From Gammaproteobacteria bacterium (GTDB lineage: Bacteria > Pseudomonadota > Gammaproteobacteria > Steroidobacterales > Steroidobacteraceae): a stretch of 34,537 nucleotides of DNA. The DNA is taken from contig JASHPX010000111.1 of assembly GCA_030037905.1 (NCBI GenBank), positions 1 through 34,537 on the forward strand, written 5' to 3'. The position numbers and the translations under genes were made by a program. This document shows positions 1 through 9,171 of this stretch, piece by piece. Under the pieces are notes generated by a model, which saw nothing but the letters and a program-made list of their open reading frames with translations, made no database searches and was not told where the DNA came from. Position 1 is the first letter of the stretch; the number at the start of each line of letters is the position of its first letter.

Positions 1-305
1 TGCGCCTGGCCGAGCGGCTGCGCGACGCGCTGCCGGGACGCGGTGTGCTGCTGAACCTCGGCGGCGGCAACTTCAAGGCGCAGTTCCGCCGCGCCGATCG
101 CAGCGGTGCGCGCCTGGCGCTGGTACTGGGCGAGAGCGAGCTGGCGCGCGGCGTCGTCGCCGTGAAACCTTTGCGGCGCGACGGCGGTCAGACGGACTGT
201 CTGCTCGGGGAGCTGCCGGACCGCATCGTGGCACTGCTCGAGCGTGAGCCGGCCGCCTCGGGCGCCGCCGGGGTCGTGGCCGCAGATGATGTCGGGAGAG
301 CGTGA
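1..305 (+). CDS. hisS: Histidyl-tRNA synthetase, C-terminal end (partial)
   Basis: This is the last ~100 codons of histidine-tRNA ligase, cut by the window start; the first complete codon begins at base 3. The translation matches the C-terminal anticodon-binding domain of class II HisRS, with the features [20 protein letters not shown] and [17 protein letters not shown], the latter equivalent to the conserved G-E-x-E-x-x-x-G-x-V-x-V-K strand/helix region. The stop TGA at 303-305 is followed directly by the next gene's GTG start. The catalytic domain lies outside the window, so nothing can be said about it. The downstream neighbours yfgM, bamB and der are the usual gammaproteobacterial partners, which supports the call. 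Confidence 0.93.
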   Translation, partial: RLAERLRDALPGRGVLLNLGGGNFKAQFRRADRSGARLALVLGESELARGVVAVKPLRRDGGQTDCLLGELPDRIVALLEREPAASGAAGVVAADDVGRA

Positions 306-944
306 GTGGAAGTGGAAAGCTATCTGGATGACCAGGAACAGTGGCGCCAGGTCGTCACGTGGTTACGCGAGTCGGGGCCCTGGATGCTCGGGGCCGTCAT
401 CGTCGTGCTGCTCGCCTACGGCGGCTGGCGCTACTGGCAGGCGCGAGTCACGCGTATCGAGCTGTCGGCCGAGGCCCGCTACGAAGCGCTGCTGACCACT
501 CTGGATCAGGGGCAGCTGGCCGCCGGCGTTACCCTCGCCGACAACCTGGCACGGGATTACCCCAACACGCCGTACGCCGACCAGGCGGAGCTCGTGGCCG
601 CGCGCATCTCGGTGCAGAACAATCAGCTCAGCGACGCCGCGGCCCGCCTGACGCGCGTGCTGACCGGCACGCACGACCCGCAGCTGCAGCTGCTGGTGCG
701 GTTGCGGCTGGCGCGCGTGCTGCTCGGAGAGGGCAAGCCTGACGACGCCCTGCGCACGCTGAATGATCCGTCCGTCAAGCCCGGCGCCTTTGCGGCGCGC
801 TACGCGGAAGCGCGCGGGGACGCGCTGCTCGCCAAGGGCGACCGCGCCGGCGCGCTGCGGGCCTATCGCGAGGCGCGCGCGGAAGCGGATACGGTCGATG
901 CGCAGCTGCTCGATCTGAAGATCGACGACCTGGCGCACTCGTGA
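306..944 (+). CDS. yfgM: YfgM-type membrane-anchored TPR protein
   Basis: A 212-aa protein starting at GTG 306, immediately after the hisS stop. Residues 1-20 form a short acidic cytosolic leader (EVESYLDDQEQW). Residues ~25-43 form one transmembrane helix ending in GWRYW, the typical YfgM N-terminus. The remainder is an alpha-helical TPR-like domain (TPR_21 family) with repeats such as NPYA-type turns and the GKPDDAL and GDRAGALRAY helices. In E. coli YfgM is an inner-membrane SecYEG/PpiD-associated periplasmic chaperone component. It sits in the hisS-yfgM-bamB-der gene order and overlaps bamB by 4 bases (GTGA), implying translational coupling. Family function is from established knowledge; the TM helix and overlap are directly visible. 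Confidence 0.92.
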   Translation: MEVESYLDDQEQWRQVVTWLRESGPWMLGAVIVVLLAYGGWRYWQARVTRIELSAEARYEALLTTLDQGQLAAGVTLADNLARDYPNTPYADQAELVAARISVQNNQLSDAAARLTRVLTGTHDPQLQLLVRLRLARVLLGEGKPDDALRTLNDPSVKPGAFAARYAEARGDALLAKGDRAGALRAYREARAEADTVDAQLLDLKIDDLAHS

Positions 945-2188
945 GCAGCGCGCAGTTCCCGCGGCGGGCGCGGCCGCCGGTGCTCGCCGGCGCGCGCGTC
1001 GCAACCCTGAAGCTGATGGCTCTGGTGCTGGCGGCAGCGGTGCTCGCGGCCGGCTGCGCCAGCAGCGGGACGGCAAAGCCCGCACCGCTGTTGAAGATGC
1101 AGAATCGGATCGCGGTGCGCACCGTGTGGCACCAGCGGCTGCGGCGCGAGGCGCCCAAGCTGCGGCTGGGTCTCGGGCTCGCCATCGACGGCCAGCGCGT
1201 GTTCGCGGCTTCGCACAGCGGGGAGGTGGAGGCGTTCGACCTGACGACCGGCCGGCGGCTGTGGCGGCGCAAGGTACGTGCGCCGCTCTCGGGCGGCCCT
1301 GGTGTCGGCGCGGGGCTGGTCGTGTTCGGCAGCTCCAAGGGTGATGTGATCGCGCTGTCGGAGGCCGACGGCCGGGTGCGGTGGCGGCGGCGGGTGAACT
1401 CCGAGATCCTATCCGCGCCGGCGGTCGGCAATGACTTCGTCGTGGTGCGCGGTGTGGATGGTCGGCTCGAGGCGCTCACCACGGCCAATGGCACCGATAC
1501 GTGGATGGCCAACCAGAGCGTTCCGCAGCTGTCGCTGCGGGGCACGGGCCGACCGATCCTCGTGCGGGATCTGGCGATCTGCGGATTCGACAACGGACAC
1601 GTCCTCGCAGTCGATCGCACCGACGGCACGACGGAGTGGGACGCGGCGGTGGGCCAGCCGCATGGCACCTCCGAGCTGCAGCGACTCATCGACGTGGATG
1701 CCCCGGTCATCCTGGTCGGCGATGATCTATACGCCGTGGCCTATCAGGGCCGGGTAGCGCGGCTGGTCGCCGACAGCGGCCGGATTCTCTGGACGCATGA
1801 TCTTTCGAGCTACCGAGGCCTGACGGTCGACGAGAACTCCCTTTACGTGTCCGATGCCGGCGGCAACCTCGTGCGGCTCAACAGCCAGAACGGTACGTTG
1901 GTGTGGCAGGTCAAGCAGCTGGCCAATCGCGAGCTGTCGGCACCGGTCGTCTATCACCGGGAGATCGTGGTCGGGGATTTCGCCGGCTACCTGCATTGGT
2001 TTGATCCGACGAGCGGCCGTTATCTCGCGCGCGTGCGCATCGGCAAGAATCGCATCAGCGCTGCCCCGCTGGTCGCCGGGGGGCTGCTGCTCGTGTTCGA
2101 CGACGGCGGGCAGCTGGCGGCGTACCGGACCCCGGAGCCCCCTGCGCCTGCCGCGGCCGCCAGCCCTGCTGCGCCCGCGAATCCCTGA
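941..2188 (+). CDS. bamB: Outer-membrane assembly lipoprotein BamB
   Basis: A 415-aa lipoprotein of the BAM complex, which inserts beta-barrel proteins into the outer membrane. A signal peptide (basic RVATLK followed by LMALVLAAAVLAAGC) carries a lipobox LAAG-C near residue 39. The rest is an eight-bladed PQQ-like beta-propeller: repeated blades show A-x-D-x-x-T-G-x-x-x-W patterns (VEAFDLTTGRRLWRRKV, VIALSEADGRVRWRRRV, VRLNSQNGTLVWQVK). The start is taken as GTG 941, overlapping yfgM. GTG 980 would give a more ordinary signal-peptide length and is a real alternative. Length is close to E. coli BamB. The last ~20 residues (PEPPAPAAAASPAAPANP) are a low-complexity Pro/Ala tail. Confidence 0.94.
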   Translation: MSSAQFPRRARPPVLAGARVATLKLMALVLAAAVLAAGCASSGTAKPAPLLKMQNRIAVRTVWHQRLRREAPKLRLGLGLAIDGQRVFAASHSGEVEAFDLTTGRRLWRRKVRAPLSGGPGVGAGLVVFGSSKGDVIALSEADGRVRWRRRVNSEILSAPAVGNDFVVVRGVDGRLEALTTANGTDTWMANQSVPQLSLRGTGRPILVRDLAICGFDNGHVLAVDRTDGTTEWDAAVGQPHGTSELQRLIDVDAPVILVGDDLYAVAYQGRVARLVADSGRILWTHDLSSYRGLTVDENSLYVSDAGGNLVRLNSQNGTLVWQVKQLANRELSAPVVYHREIVVGDFAGYLHWFDPTSGRYLARVRIGKNRISAAPLVAGGLLLVFDDGGQLAAYRTPEPPAPAAAASPAAPANP

Positions 2189-2207
2189 TGACGGCGGTGA
2201 TGTCGCG

Positions 2208-3626
2208 GTGCTGCCGATCGTCGCCATCGTGGGGCGGCCGAGCGTCGGCAAATCGACGCTGTTCAATGCGCTGACACGCACGCGCGCGGCCATCGTCGCG
2301 GATATGCCGGGCGTGACGCGTGACCGTCAGTACGGTTATGCGCGCATCGGCCGCGTGCCCTGCGTGCTGATCGATACCGGCGGACTGGTCGAGAACCCCA
2401 CGGGGCTGGAGGCGCAGATCCGCCTGCAGACCGAGCGCGCCATCGCCGAGGCCGATCGGCTCATTCTGGTCACCGATGCACGGGCGGGGCTGACGACGCA
2501 GGACGAATTCATCGCCCGCGAGCTGCGTCGCAGTGGCAAGCCCGTGGTGCTGGCAGTGAACAAGTCCGAGGGCCAGGATTCCGACCTGGTTGCAACCGAC
2601 TTCCATCGGCTGGGACTGGGCGCCCCCCTCGCCATCGCCGCCGCGCATGGCGAGGGCTGCCGCGAGCTGATCGATACGGCGCTCGCGGATCTCGGGCCGC
2701 CCGGGGAGGACTCAGGGGCCGAGGCGCCCGCGTTGGCAACGCCCGAGTCCGAGGCGGCCGGGTCCGAGGCGATCCGCGTGGCCATCATTGGCCGCCCCAA
2801 CGTCGGCAAGTCCACGCTGGTCAACCGCCTGCTCGGCGAGGAACGGGTGATCGCCAGCGATGCGCCCGGCACCACGCGCGACAGCATCCTCGTGCCCTTC
2901 GAGCGCGAGGGGCGCCGCTTCCTGCTGGTGGATACGGCGGGGCTGCGCCGGCGCGCGCAGGTCGCCGGCGCGATCGAGCGCGCGAGCGTCGCGCGCACCC
3001 TGCAGGCGATCGCCGAGGCGCACGTGGTGATCCTGGTCCTCGATGCACACGACAGCATTGGAGAGCAGGATGCGAGCGTGCTCGGCCAGGCGCTGGAGCG
3101 CGGCCGGGTGATCCTCATCGCGGTCAATAAATGGGATCACATTCCTGCCACGCAACGCGAGGAGATCCACCGCCAGCTCTCCCTGAAGCTCAACTTCGTT
3201 CCCTTCGCGCCGCTGCATTTCATTTCGGCGCGCCACGGCACCGGGGTCGGCGAGCTGGCGCGCGACGTGGTGCGAGGCTACGAGGGCTCGATGCGCGAGA
3301 TGCCCACGGCCGAGGTCATGCGCACGCTCGAGCGCGCGCTGCAGGCTCACCAGCCGCCGCTGGTGCACGGCCGGCGCATCCGTCTGCGCTACGCGCATCA
3401 GGGCGGGCGCAATCCACCGCGCCTAATCGTTCACGGCAATCAGACTGCGGCGGTGCCGGACGCCTACCGGCGCTATCTCGCGAACGTATTCCGCGAGCGC
3501 TTCGATCTCTATGCCACCCCGGTGGCGATCGAGTTTCGCACCGACGTCAATCCGTATGATCGCGAACGGCGCACGCGCCCACGAGGGGCGGCCGGCACGA
3601 TGCCGGGCCGGCGCAGGCGCGGTTGA
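2208..3626 (+). CDS. der: Ribosome assembly GTPase Der (EngA)
   Basis: A 472-aa double-Era GTPase needed for 50S subunit maturation. Two tandem G domains are visible. The first has GRPSVGKST, DTGG and NKSE, the second GRPNVGKST, DTAG and NKWD. They are separated by an acidic linker rich in Glu/Ala/Gly, and a C-terminal KH-like domain follows with the hallmark HQPPLVHGRRIRLRYAHQGG. The reading frame stays open upstream into bamB, but GTG 2208 places the N-terminus (VLPIVAIVGRPSVGKST) exactly as in the family, so it is preferred. The start lies 19 bases after the bamB stop. The basic tail ending GRRRRG is common in Der. It converges with xseA, with only 4 bases between stops. Confidence 0.95.
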   Translation: MLPIVAIVGRPSVGKSTLFNALTRTRAAIVADMPGVTRDRQYGYARIGRVPCVLIDTGGLVENPTGLEAQIRLQTERAIAEADRLILVTDARAGLTTQDEFIARELRRSGKPVVLAVNKSEGQDSDLVATDFHRLGLGAPLAIAAAHGEGCRELIDTALADLGPPGEDSGAEAPALATPESEAAGSEAIRVAIIGRPNVGKSTLVNRLLGEERVIASDAPGTTRDSILVPFEREGRRFLLVDTAGLRRRAQVAGAIERASVARTLQAIAEAHVVILVLDAHDSIGEQDASVLGQALERGRVILIAVNKWDHIPATQREEIHRQLSLKLNFVPFAPLHFISARHGTGVGELARDVVRGYEGSMREMPTAEVMRTLERALQAHQPPLVHGRRIRLRYAHQGGRNPPRLIVHGNQTAAVPDAYRRYLANVFRERFDLYATPVAIEFRTDVNPYDRERRTRPRGAAGTMPGRRRRG

Positions 3627-3630
3627 GCAC

Positions 3631-5013
3631 TCAGGAGCGGCGCTTGACTACGGCGGCGTGCAGGCTGCCCTGGGCGAGCCGGGCGTCGAAGGTGTCACCG
3701 ACGGCGAGCTGTTCTATCGAGGTGACCAACGCACCATCGGCGCTGCGCGTGATCACGGCGAAGCCGCGATCGAGTGTCGCAAGCGGACTGACCGCCTGCA
3801 ACGCACGTGCGAGCGATTGCAGGCGCGTGTTGTGCGAGGCCAGGCGCGTCTGCAGCGCGAACTGCAGGCGGCTCTCCAGCTCGTCGAGCCGCTGGCTGGC
3901 CGAGCGCAGGCGCGCGCCGGGATGCGAGCTCTGCAGCCGCCGCGTGAGCCCCGTGAGCCGCGAGCGCTCGGCCTGCAGTGTGCGGCGCGCGGCCGCCGCG
4001 AAGCGCGCCTGCAGCTGCGAGAGCCGCTGCAGCCAGCCGCGCACGTCCGGCACCACCAGCTCGGCGGCGCCCGACGGGGTCGGCGCGCGCACGTCGGCCA
4101 CGAAGTCCGCGATGGTGAAATCGATCTCGTGACCGATGCCGGTCACGACCGGCAGGCGCGCGCGATGAATGGCGCGCGCCACGCGCTCATCGTTGAACGC
4201 CCAGAGATCCTCGAGCGAGCCGCCGCCGCGCGCCAGGATCAGCACGTCACACTCGGCGCGCGCGCTGGCCAGATCGAGCGCCGCGACGATGGCGGGCGCT
4301 GCGGCGGCGCCCTGCACGGGTACGCCGTACACGACAACCGCGGCGGCCGGAAAGCGTCGCGCGAGAATGTGCAGGATGTCGCGGATCGCAGCGCCGGTCG
4401 GTGATGTCACGACCCCGATGCATCGCGGGGCCGCAGGCAGGGGGCGCTTGCGCTCGGGCGCAAACAGCCCCTCGGCCGCCAGCCGCTTCTTGAGCTCATC
4501 GAAGGCACGCTGCAGGGCACCGAGGCCCGCCTCCTCGAGCTGCTCGACCAGCAGCTGATAGTCTCCGCGCGGCTCGTACAGACTGACTCGTCCGCGCGCG
4601 ATCACGAGCTGACCTTCCCGCGGCACGAACGGGATGCGGCCGTTGCGGGTGCGAAACATCGCGCAACGCACCTGTGCGTCGCGGTCCTTCAGAGAGAAAT
4701 ACCAATGGCCGGAGGCGGGTCTGGACAGATTGGAAAGCTCGCCCTGCACCCAGAGCTGCCCAATGCCGGACTCCAGGAGGCTCCGTACCTCGCGGTTCAG
4801 TCGGGAGACCGAGTAGACGATGCGGCCCGGAGCGCCGGTGGCGGGGTCCCCGGCGTCCCGGGCGGCGCTGGCGGCGGCGCTGGCGGCGCTGGCGGCCCCG
4901 GCAAGCCTGGCGACGCCCGAGGGCGTAGCGCAGGGAGCTGCGCCGGGCGAAGCGGAGCGGGGCAGGGTATCGGCGAACAGTGGGGCGGGGCCCCGGGGGG
5001 CATCCGGCTTCAT
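3631..5013 (-). CDS. xseA: Exodeoxyribonuclease VII large subunit
   Basis: XseA is the catalytic large subunit of the ssDNA-specific ExoVII. The OB-fold nucleic-acid-binding region is near residues 65-165 ([39 protein letters not shown]). The catalytic domain follows with [31 protein letters not shown] and [24 protein letters not shown] long helical coiled-coil region and C-terminal core ([10 protein letters not shown]) end the protein. The first ~55 residues are an Ala/Ser/Gly/Pro-rich extension ([18 protein letters not shown]) not present in E. coli XseA. No ATG or GTG lies between it and the OB-fold, so it is probably translated. ATG 5013 is preferred; GTG 5019 is two codons further upstream. 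It is divergent from guaB, as in E. coli. No xseB is seen here. Confidence 0.93.
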   Translation of the reverse strand: MKPDAPRGPAPLFADTLPRSASPGAAPCATPSGVARLAGAASAASAAASAARDAGDPATGAPGRIVYSVSRLNREVRSLLESGIGQLWVQGELSNLSRPASGHWYFSLKDRDAQVRCAMFRTRNGRIPFVPREGQLVIARGRVSLYEPRGDYQLLVEQLEEAGLGALQRAFDELKKRLAAEGLFAPERKRPLPAAPRCIGVVTSPTGAAIRDILHILARRFPAAAVVVYGVPVQGAAAAPAIVAALDLASARAECDVLILARGGGSLEDLWAFNDERVARAIHRARLPVVTGIGHEIDFTIADFVADVRAPTPSGAAELVVPDVRGWLQRLSQLQARFAAAARRTLQAERSRLTGLTRRLQSSHPGARLRSASQRLDELESRLQFALQTRLASHNTRLQSLARALQAVSPLATLDRGFAVITRSADGALVTSIEQLAVGDTFDARLAQGSLHAAVVKRRS

Positions 5014-5020
5014 TGGCACG

Positions 5021-5077
5021 ATCTCGAGCGAGGCGCAGGATCTTGGGTGAGGCGCAGGATCTTAAGCGAGGCCCCGG
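5021..5077. repeat. Three tandem 19-bp repeats in the xseA-guaB intergenic region
   Basis: Three consecutive 19-base units begin at 5021, 5040 and 5059. The first two share ATCT(C/T)G(A/G)G(C/T)GAGGCGCAGG, and the third keeps ATCTTAAGCGAGGC before diverging to CCCGG. They fill the space between the divergent xseA start (5013) and the guaB -10 box (5087). Phased direct repeats in a divergent promoter can be regulator sites, but they could also be a decayed minisatellite. E. coli guaB has PurR and DnaA sites nearby; none of these repeats resembles the PurR palindrome. Confidence 0.55.
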
Positions 5078-5086
5078 AGCCTTTGC

Positions 5087-5092
5087 TACAAT
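5087..5092 (+). promoter_or_regulatory. Probable guaB -10 box
   Basis: TACAAT preceded by TTGC lies 31 bases upstream of the guaB start codon and immediately after the 19-bp repeats. It is the only good sigma-70 -10 hexamer in the intergenic region. A matching -35 is poor (TTAAGC at 5062, 19-bp spacing). The untranslated leader would be short, and a CGAGG ribosome-binding site sits at 5115-5119. Confidence 0.5.
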
Positions 5093-5123
5093 GACGCGCT
5101 TCTCTCGAAATGCACGAGGCTGC

Positions 5124-6590
5124 ATGCGAATTCTCGAGGAAGCGCTCACTTTCGACGACGTGCTGCTCGTCCCCGCGCGCTCGGACGTGCTGCCGCGCGA
5201 AGTCGATCTGTCCACCCAACTGACACGCAAGATCCGTCTGGGTCTGCCGGTGCTGTCTGCCGCCATGGACACGGTGACGGAAGCGCGTCTGGCGATCACC
5301 ATCGCGCAGGAGGGCGGCATCGGCATCGTCCACAAGAACATGTCGATCGAGGCGCAGGCGCGCGAAGTGGCGCGCGTGAAGAAATTCGAGAGCGGCGTGA
5401 TCACCGATCCGATCACCGTACCGCCCAATATGACGATCCGCGAGGTCATCGAGCTGACGCGTGCGCGCGGCATCTCGGGGGTGCCCGTGGTCAGCGGCAC
5501 CAAGGTCGTGGGCATCGTCACGCACCGCGACCTGCGCTTCGAGCGCGAGCTGGATGCCCCGGTCAGTGCCGTCATGACGCCCAAGGCGCGCCTCGTCACG
5601 GTGCGCGAGAACGCGCCGAAGGAAGAGGTGCAGCGGCTGCTGCACAAACATCGCATCGAGAAGGTGCTCGTCGTCAACGGTGACGATGAGCTGCGCGGGA
5701 TGATCACGGTAAAGGACTTCCAGAAAGCCACCGAGTTTCCGCGCGCGAGCAAGGACGAGAGTGGCCGGTTGCGCGTGGGCGCGGCGGTGGGTACCAACCC
5801 TGACACGCTCGATCGGGTCGCGGCGCTGCGCGAAGCGGGCGTAGACGTCGTCGTCGTGGATACCTCGCATGGCCATTCGCAAGGCGTGCTCGAGACGGTT
5901 GCACGGCTGAAAGCGCGCTGGCGGGATCTCGAGCTCATCGCCGGCAATGTGGTGACGCGTGAGGGTGCCCTGGATCTCGTAGCGGCCGGAGCGGATGCCA
6001 TCAAGGTCGGCATCGGTCCGGGCTCGATCTGTACCACTCGCGTCATCGCGGGAGTGGGTGTGCCACAGATCAGCGCGGTCGCCAATGTCGCCGCGGCGCT
6101 CGAGGGTCGCGGTGTGCCGCTGATCGCCGACGGTGGGATCCGCTTCTCGGGCGACCTGGCCAAGGCGATCGCCGCGGGTGCGCACGCAGTCATGATCGGC
6201 GGACTGTTTGCCGGCACCGAAGAGTCACCCGGAGAGGTCGAGCTCTACCAGGGCGCTTCCTACAAGGCGTATCGGGGCATGGGCTCGCTCGGCGCGATGT
6301 CCGAGCGGCACGGCTCGGCGGACCGCTACTTTCAGGACACCGCGACCGAGCTCGAGAAGCTCGTGCCCGAGGGCATCGAGGGACGCGTGCCCTACAAAGG
6401 CAGCCTCGTCACGATTTTGTACCAGCTCGCGGGAGGACTGCGCGCGGCCATGGGATACACGGGCAGTGGCAACATCGAGCAGATGCGTACGCGGCCGACC
6501 TTCGTGCGCATCACCAGCTCCGGGGTGCGCGAGAGCCACGTGCACGATGTCACCATCACCAAGGAGGCGCCCAATTACCGCATCTCGTGA
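5124..6590 (+). CDS. guaB: Inosine-5'-monophosphate dehydrogenase
   Basis: IMPDH oxidises IMP to XMP with NAD+, the first committed step to GMP. ATG 5124 gives 488 aa, the same length as the E. coli enzyme and with the usual N-terminus [23 protein letters not shown] 5091 in the same frame would add 11 atypical residues. The TIM barrel is interrupted at ~residues 95-205 by a CBS pair ([21 protein letters not shown], and [16 protein letters not shown]). The catalytic loop [11 protein letters not shown] with the active-site Cys, the [10 protein letters not shown] phosphate-binding motif and the flap [10 protein letters not shown] are intact. The stop is 115 bases before guaA. That gap holds GC-rich inverted repeats of GGCGCC but no clear gene. 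Confidence 0.97.
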   Translation: MRILEEALTFDDVLLVPARSDVLPREVDLSTQLTRKIRLGLPVLSAAMDTVTEARLAITIAQEGGIGIVHKNMSIEAQAREVARVKKFESGVITDPITVPPNMTIREVIELTRARGISGVPVVSGTKVVGIVTHRDLRFERELDAPVSAVMTPKARLVTVRENAPKEEVQRLLHKHRIEKVLVVNGDDELRGMITVKDFQKATEFPRASKDESGRLRVGAAVGTNPDTLDRVAALREAGVDVVVVDTSHGHSQGVLETVARLKARWRDLELIAGNVVTREGALDLVAAGADAIKVGIGPGSICTTRVIAGVGVPQISAVANVAAALEGRGVPLIADGGIRFSGDLAKAIAAGAHAVMIGGLFAGTEESPGEVELYQGASYKAYRGMGSLGAMSERHGSADRYFQDTATELEKLVPEGIEGRVPYKGSLVTILYQLAGGLRAAMGYTGSGNIEQMRTRPTFVRITSSGVRESHVHDVTITKEAPNYRIS

Positions 6591-6705
6591 GCGCGCCGGT
6601 AGCGGCGCCGCGGCAGCGGCGCCGGCGCCTCGCGGGGTGCCCGCCTCCTCGGATATCCATGCGCGGCCGCCGGCTGCGACCGTGGCATCGGGCCTCGCGG
6701 CCGAT

Positions 6706-8352
6706 ATGCCGCCCGGCATCCCCGCCGACATCCACGCGCACCGCATCCTGATTCTCGACTTCGGCGCCCAGTACACGCAGCTGATCGCGCGGCGCGTACG
6801 CGAGCTGGGCGTGTACTGCGAGATTCATCCCTGGGATGCCACGGATGCGCAGGTACGCGCCTTCGGCGCACGCGGCATCATCCTCTCGGGCGGCCCGGAA
6901 TCGGTGACGGACATTGCGCCGCCGCGCGCCAGCGCGGCCGTGTTCGACTGTGGGGTGCCGGTGCTCGGCATCTGCTACGGCATGCAGACCATGGCGCAGC
7001 AGCTCGGCGGCCGCGTGGCTGGCTCGGGTACGCGCGAGTTCGGTTATGCGCAGCTGCGGCTCACGGCCACCTGCCGCCTGTTCGATGGGATCCTTGATCG
7101 TGAGGGCGGCAGCGGGAGCGCAGGCGCGTGCGGCGGCGAGGGCGCGAGCGGCGGCGAGACGGCGCATGGGGCGCTCGCGCTGCTCGACGTGTGGATGAGT
7201 CATGGCGATCGCGTTGAGACTCTGCCACCGGGCTTCGTGGCGGTGGCGAGCACGGCGGATGCGCCCGTGGCTGCGATGGCCGATGAGCGGCGGCGCTTCT
7301 ACGGCGTGCAGTTTCACCCGGAGGTCACGCACACCCCACGGGGCGCCGCGCTGCTCGAGCGCTTCGTGCGCGAGATCTGCGGCTGTGACGCGCTGTGGAC
7401 GGCCGGTAACATCATCGACGAGCTCATCGGCCGCGTGCGCAGCCAGGTCGGTGATGCTCGCGTGCTGCTCGGCCTCTCGGGCGGCGTGGATTCCTCGGTG
7501 GTCGCAGCGCTGCTGCACCGGGCGATCGGCGCGCAGCTGACCTGCGTGTTCGTCGATCACGGTCTGCTGCGCCTCGGCGAGGCCGATCAGGTCATGGCGA
7601 CCTTCGCGGGCTCGCTGGGCGTCCAGGTGATCCGCGTGGACGCCGCCGAGCGCTTCCTCGCGGCGCTCGCGGGTCAGAGCGATCCCGAGACCAAGCGCAA
7701 GCTCGTCGGAGCGCTGTTCGTCGAGGTATTCGAGGAGCAGGCGCGGCTCATCGGCGATGCGCGCTTTCTCGCCCAGGGAACCATCTATCCGGACGTGATC
7801 GAGTCGGCCGGCGCGCGCACCGGCAAGGCTCACGTCATCAAATCGCATCACAACGTCGGCGGCCTGCCGGCGCAGCTGCGCCTGCAGCTCGTCGAGCCGC
7901 TGCGCGAGCTGTTCAAGGACGAGGTGCGGCGGATCGGCGTCGAGCTCGGCCTGCCGCACGACATGATCCACCGCCATCCCTTTCCGGGACCGGGGCTCGC
8001 GGTGCGCATCCTCGGGGAGGTGCGTCCGGAGTATGCGCAGCTGCTGCGCCGGGCCGACCATATCTTCATCGAAGAGCTGCGCCGCCACGGCCTGTACGAG
8101 CGCACCAGCCAGGCGTTTGCCGTGTTCCTGCCGGTGCGCTCGGTGGCGGTCATGGGTGATGGGCGACGCTACGAGCACGTCATCGCGCTGCGCGCCGTGC
8201 AGACCGTAGACTTCATGACCGCACAGTGGGCGCACCTGCCCTACGAATTCCTCGAGCTGGTGTCCCGCCGCATCGTCAACGAGCTGCCGGGCGTGTCGCG
8301 CGTGGTCTACGACATCTCGGGCAAGCCGCCGGCGACGATAGAGTGGGAGTGA
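6706..8352 (+). CDS. guaA: GMP synthase (glutamine-hydrolysing)
   Basis: GuaA converts XMP to GMP using ATP and glutamine. ATG 6706 gives 548 aa; GTG 6682 is possible. The class I glutamine amidotransferase domain shows [20 protein letters not shown], the nucleophile Cys in GICYGMQ and the His/Glu pair in QFHPEVTHT. The PP-loop ATP pyrophosphatase domain has [17 protein letters not shown], and the C-terminal dimerisation domain includes [15 protein letters not shown] and ends [10 protein letters not shown] Gly/Ser/Ala-rich stretch (~residues 129-147, [18 protein letters not shown]) is inserted in the amidotransferase domain relative to E. coli GuaA and probably forms a surface loop. The last codons plus stop form one copy of the 19-bp repeat bounding the downstream island. 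Confidence 0.97.
   Translation: MPPGIPADIHAHRILILDFGAQYTQLIARRVRELGVYCEIHPWDATDAQVRAFGARGIILSGGPESVTDIAPPRASAAVFDCGVPVLGICYGMQTMAQQLGGRVAGSGTREFGYAQLRLTATCRLFDGILDREGGSGSAGACGGEGASGGETAHGALALLDVWMSHGDRVETLPPGFVAVASTADAPVAAMADERRRFYGVQFHPEVTHTPRGAALLERFVREICGCDALWTAGNIIDELIGRVRSQVGDARVLLGLSGGVDSSVVAALLHRAIGAQLTCVFVDHGLLRLGEADQVMATFAGSLGVQVIRVDAAERFLAALAGQSDPETKRKLVGALFVEVFEEQARLIGDARFLAQGTIYPDVIESAGARTGKAHVIKSHHNVGGLPAQLRLQLVEPLRELFKDEVRRIGVELGLPHDMIHRHPFPGPGLAVRILGEVRPEYAQLLRRADHIFIEELRRHGLYERTSQAFAVFLPVRSVAVMGDGRRYEHVIALRAVQTVDFMTAQWAHLPYEFLELVSRRIVNELPGVSRVVYDISGKPPATIEWE
8334..8352 (+). repeat. Left attachment-site repeat (attL-like), inside guaA
   Basis: GACGATAGAGTGGGAGTGA is identical to 11553-11571. 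With one mismatch the match extends 4 bases to the left (CGG then a mismatched base). It encodes the last residues of GuaA and its stop codon, so integration here leaves guaA intact. Confidence 0.75.
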
Positions 8353-8356
8353 CGGG

Positions 8357-8383
8357 GATTATCGGAGACTATCGCCGGTAATC
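8357..8383. other. Hairpin just downstream of guaA
   Basis: GATTATCGG (8357-8365) pairs with CCGGTAATC (8375-8383), with a 9-base loop and one G-T pair. No T-run follows on +, so it is not a clear intrinsic terminator. Lying directly inside the island's left repeat, it may instead be a recombinase-binding arm or a weak guaA terminator. Confidence 0.4.
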
Positions 8384-8425
8384 GATATCAACGTTGTTGT
8401 AAGCCGGGCTGTCCTCGCGCTGTGA

Positions 8426-9100
8426 TCATCCGAACGGTAGTTCATTGCAAAAATTGAATTCCAGTTGTGTGGGAGTTCGCTGCAGCCGAAATCGTCGCCA
8501 CGGTCCAGGAATGAAGTTCTTCTCCATCATTGGCAACGGAACGGGCTTTTGGCACACGACCAAGAATCTTGCGTGAGCGCAGCGACGATACGCGTACGAT
8601 TCAGAGATCAAGAGATGATTGGCGACCGCTCGCATTCTGTTGTCGAAGTGGCGCAGGAGGTGCGCGTATGCGCCGGCGAGAGAGTAGTTGACGTTGATCC
8701 CAAGGTGTTGGGATGACGTTTCTTCCTGTTCGATAAGCGTAGTCAGCGGGTGCCCGCCGTCATCGCTGGTTAACGTGCGCATGAGTAGATGCGGTTCGCT
8801 ATCTTGGCCGTCGTCAGCGACGGCATGATCAAGCCGAGCTGCGTGGCGAATATTCTGTTCGGTATACCGGACCAGATGCTGGTACAGATAGCTAATCAGC
8901 AGATCCTGAAACGATTCGTCTAAAAAATTGATCGCGGTGCCTTTGCGGGCTTTCAGTTCGCTGGCCATGAGCCAGGCTTCATTTACTACGTCCGAGAATT
9001 GTTGCTCATTGCGCGTGCTGCGTCTGATTCGTTCCAGATCCGCCTTTCGTCGAGCGACGAATTTCTCGAACGCGCCCTCGTTGAGCAGATCGGCACCCAT
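8426..9100 (-). CDS. Sigma-like / helix-turn-helix island protein, function unknown
   Basis: A 224-aa protein from ATG 9100, which is preceded by TTGAGGAAGC, a good ribosome-binding site. A TTG at 9145 would add 15 residues and is less likely. The N-terminal half is helical and basic (FEKFVARRKADLERIRRSTRN, then VVNEAWLMASELKARKG and YLYQHLVRYTEQNIRHAARLDH), resembling the layout of sigma region 2. The centre is acidic and polar. Residues ~160-190 (AYAHLLRHFDNRMRAVANHL, then ISESYAYRRC) have the shape of a helix-turn-helix, as in sigma region 4. The end WRRFRLQRTPTQLEFNF resembles tails of conserved island-borne proteins I have seen, but I cannot name a family with certainty. It is last in the island operon, 71 bases after the ATPase gene. 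Confidence 0.7.
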   Translation of the reverse strand: MGADLLNEGAFEKFVARRKADLERIRRSTRNEQQFSDVVNEAWLMASELKARKGTAINFLDESFQDLLISYLYQHLVRYTEQNIRHAARLDHAVADDGQDSEPHLLMRTLTSDDGGHPLTTLIEQEETSSQHLGINVNYSLAGAYAHLLRHFDNRMRAVANHLLISESYAYRRCAHARFLVVCQKPVPLPMMEKNFIPGPWRRFRLQRTPTQLEFNFCNELPFG

Positions 9101-9171
9101 ACGCTTCCTCAAGAGCCGCTGTCTATCGCACGATATGATTGGCAAATTTCGGAGAGATTGATTGGTTCGCT

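Noticed and set aside
1854-2207. Long 5' extension of der through the end of bamB
   Set aside because: It overlaps a conserved bamB region in a different frame, and the family N-terminus aligns at GTG 2208.
6591-6705. Possible extra coding or riboswitch between guaB and guaA
   Set aside because: The stretch is GC-rich with GGCGCC repeats and has no purine-riboswitch core or good start; it is most simply an untranslated spacer.
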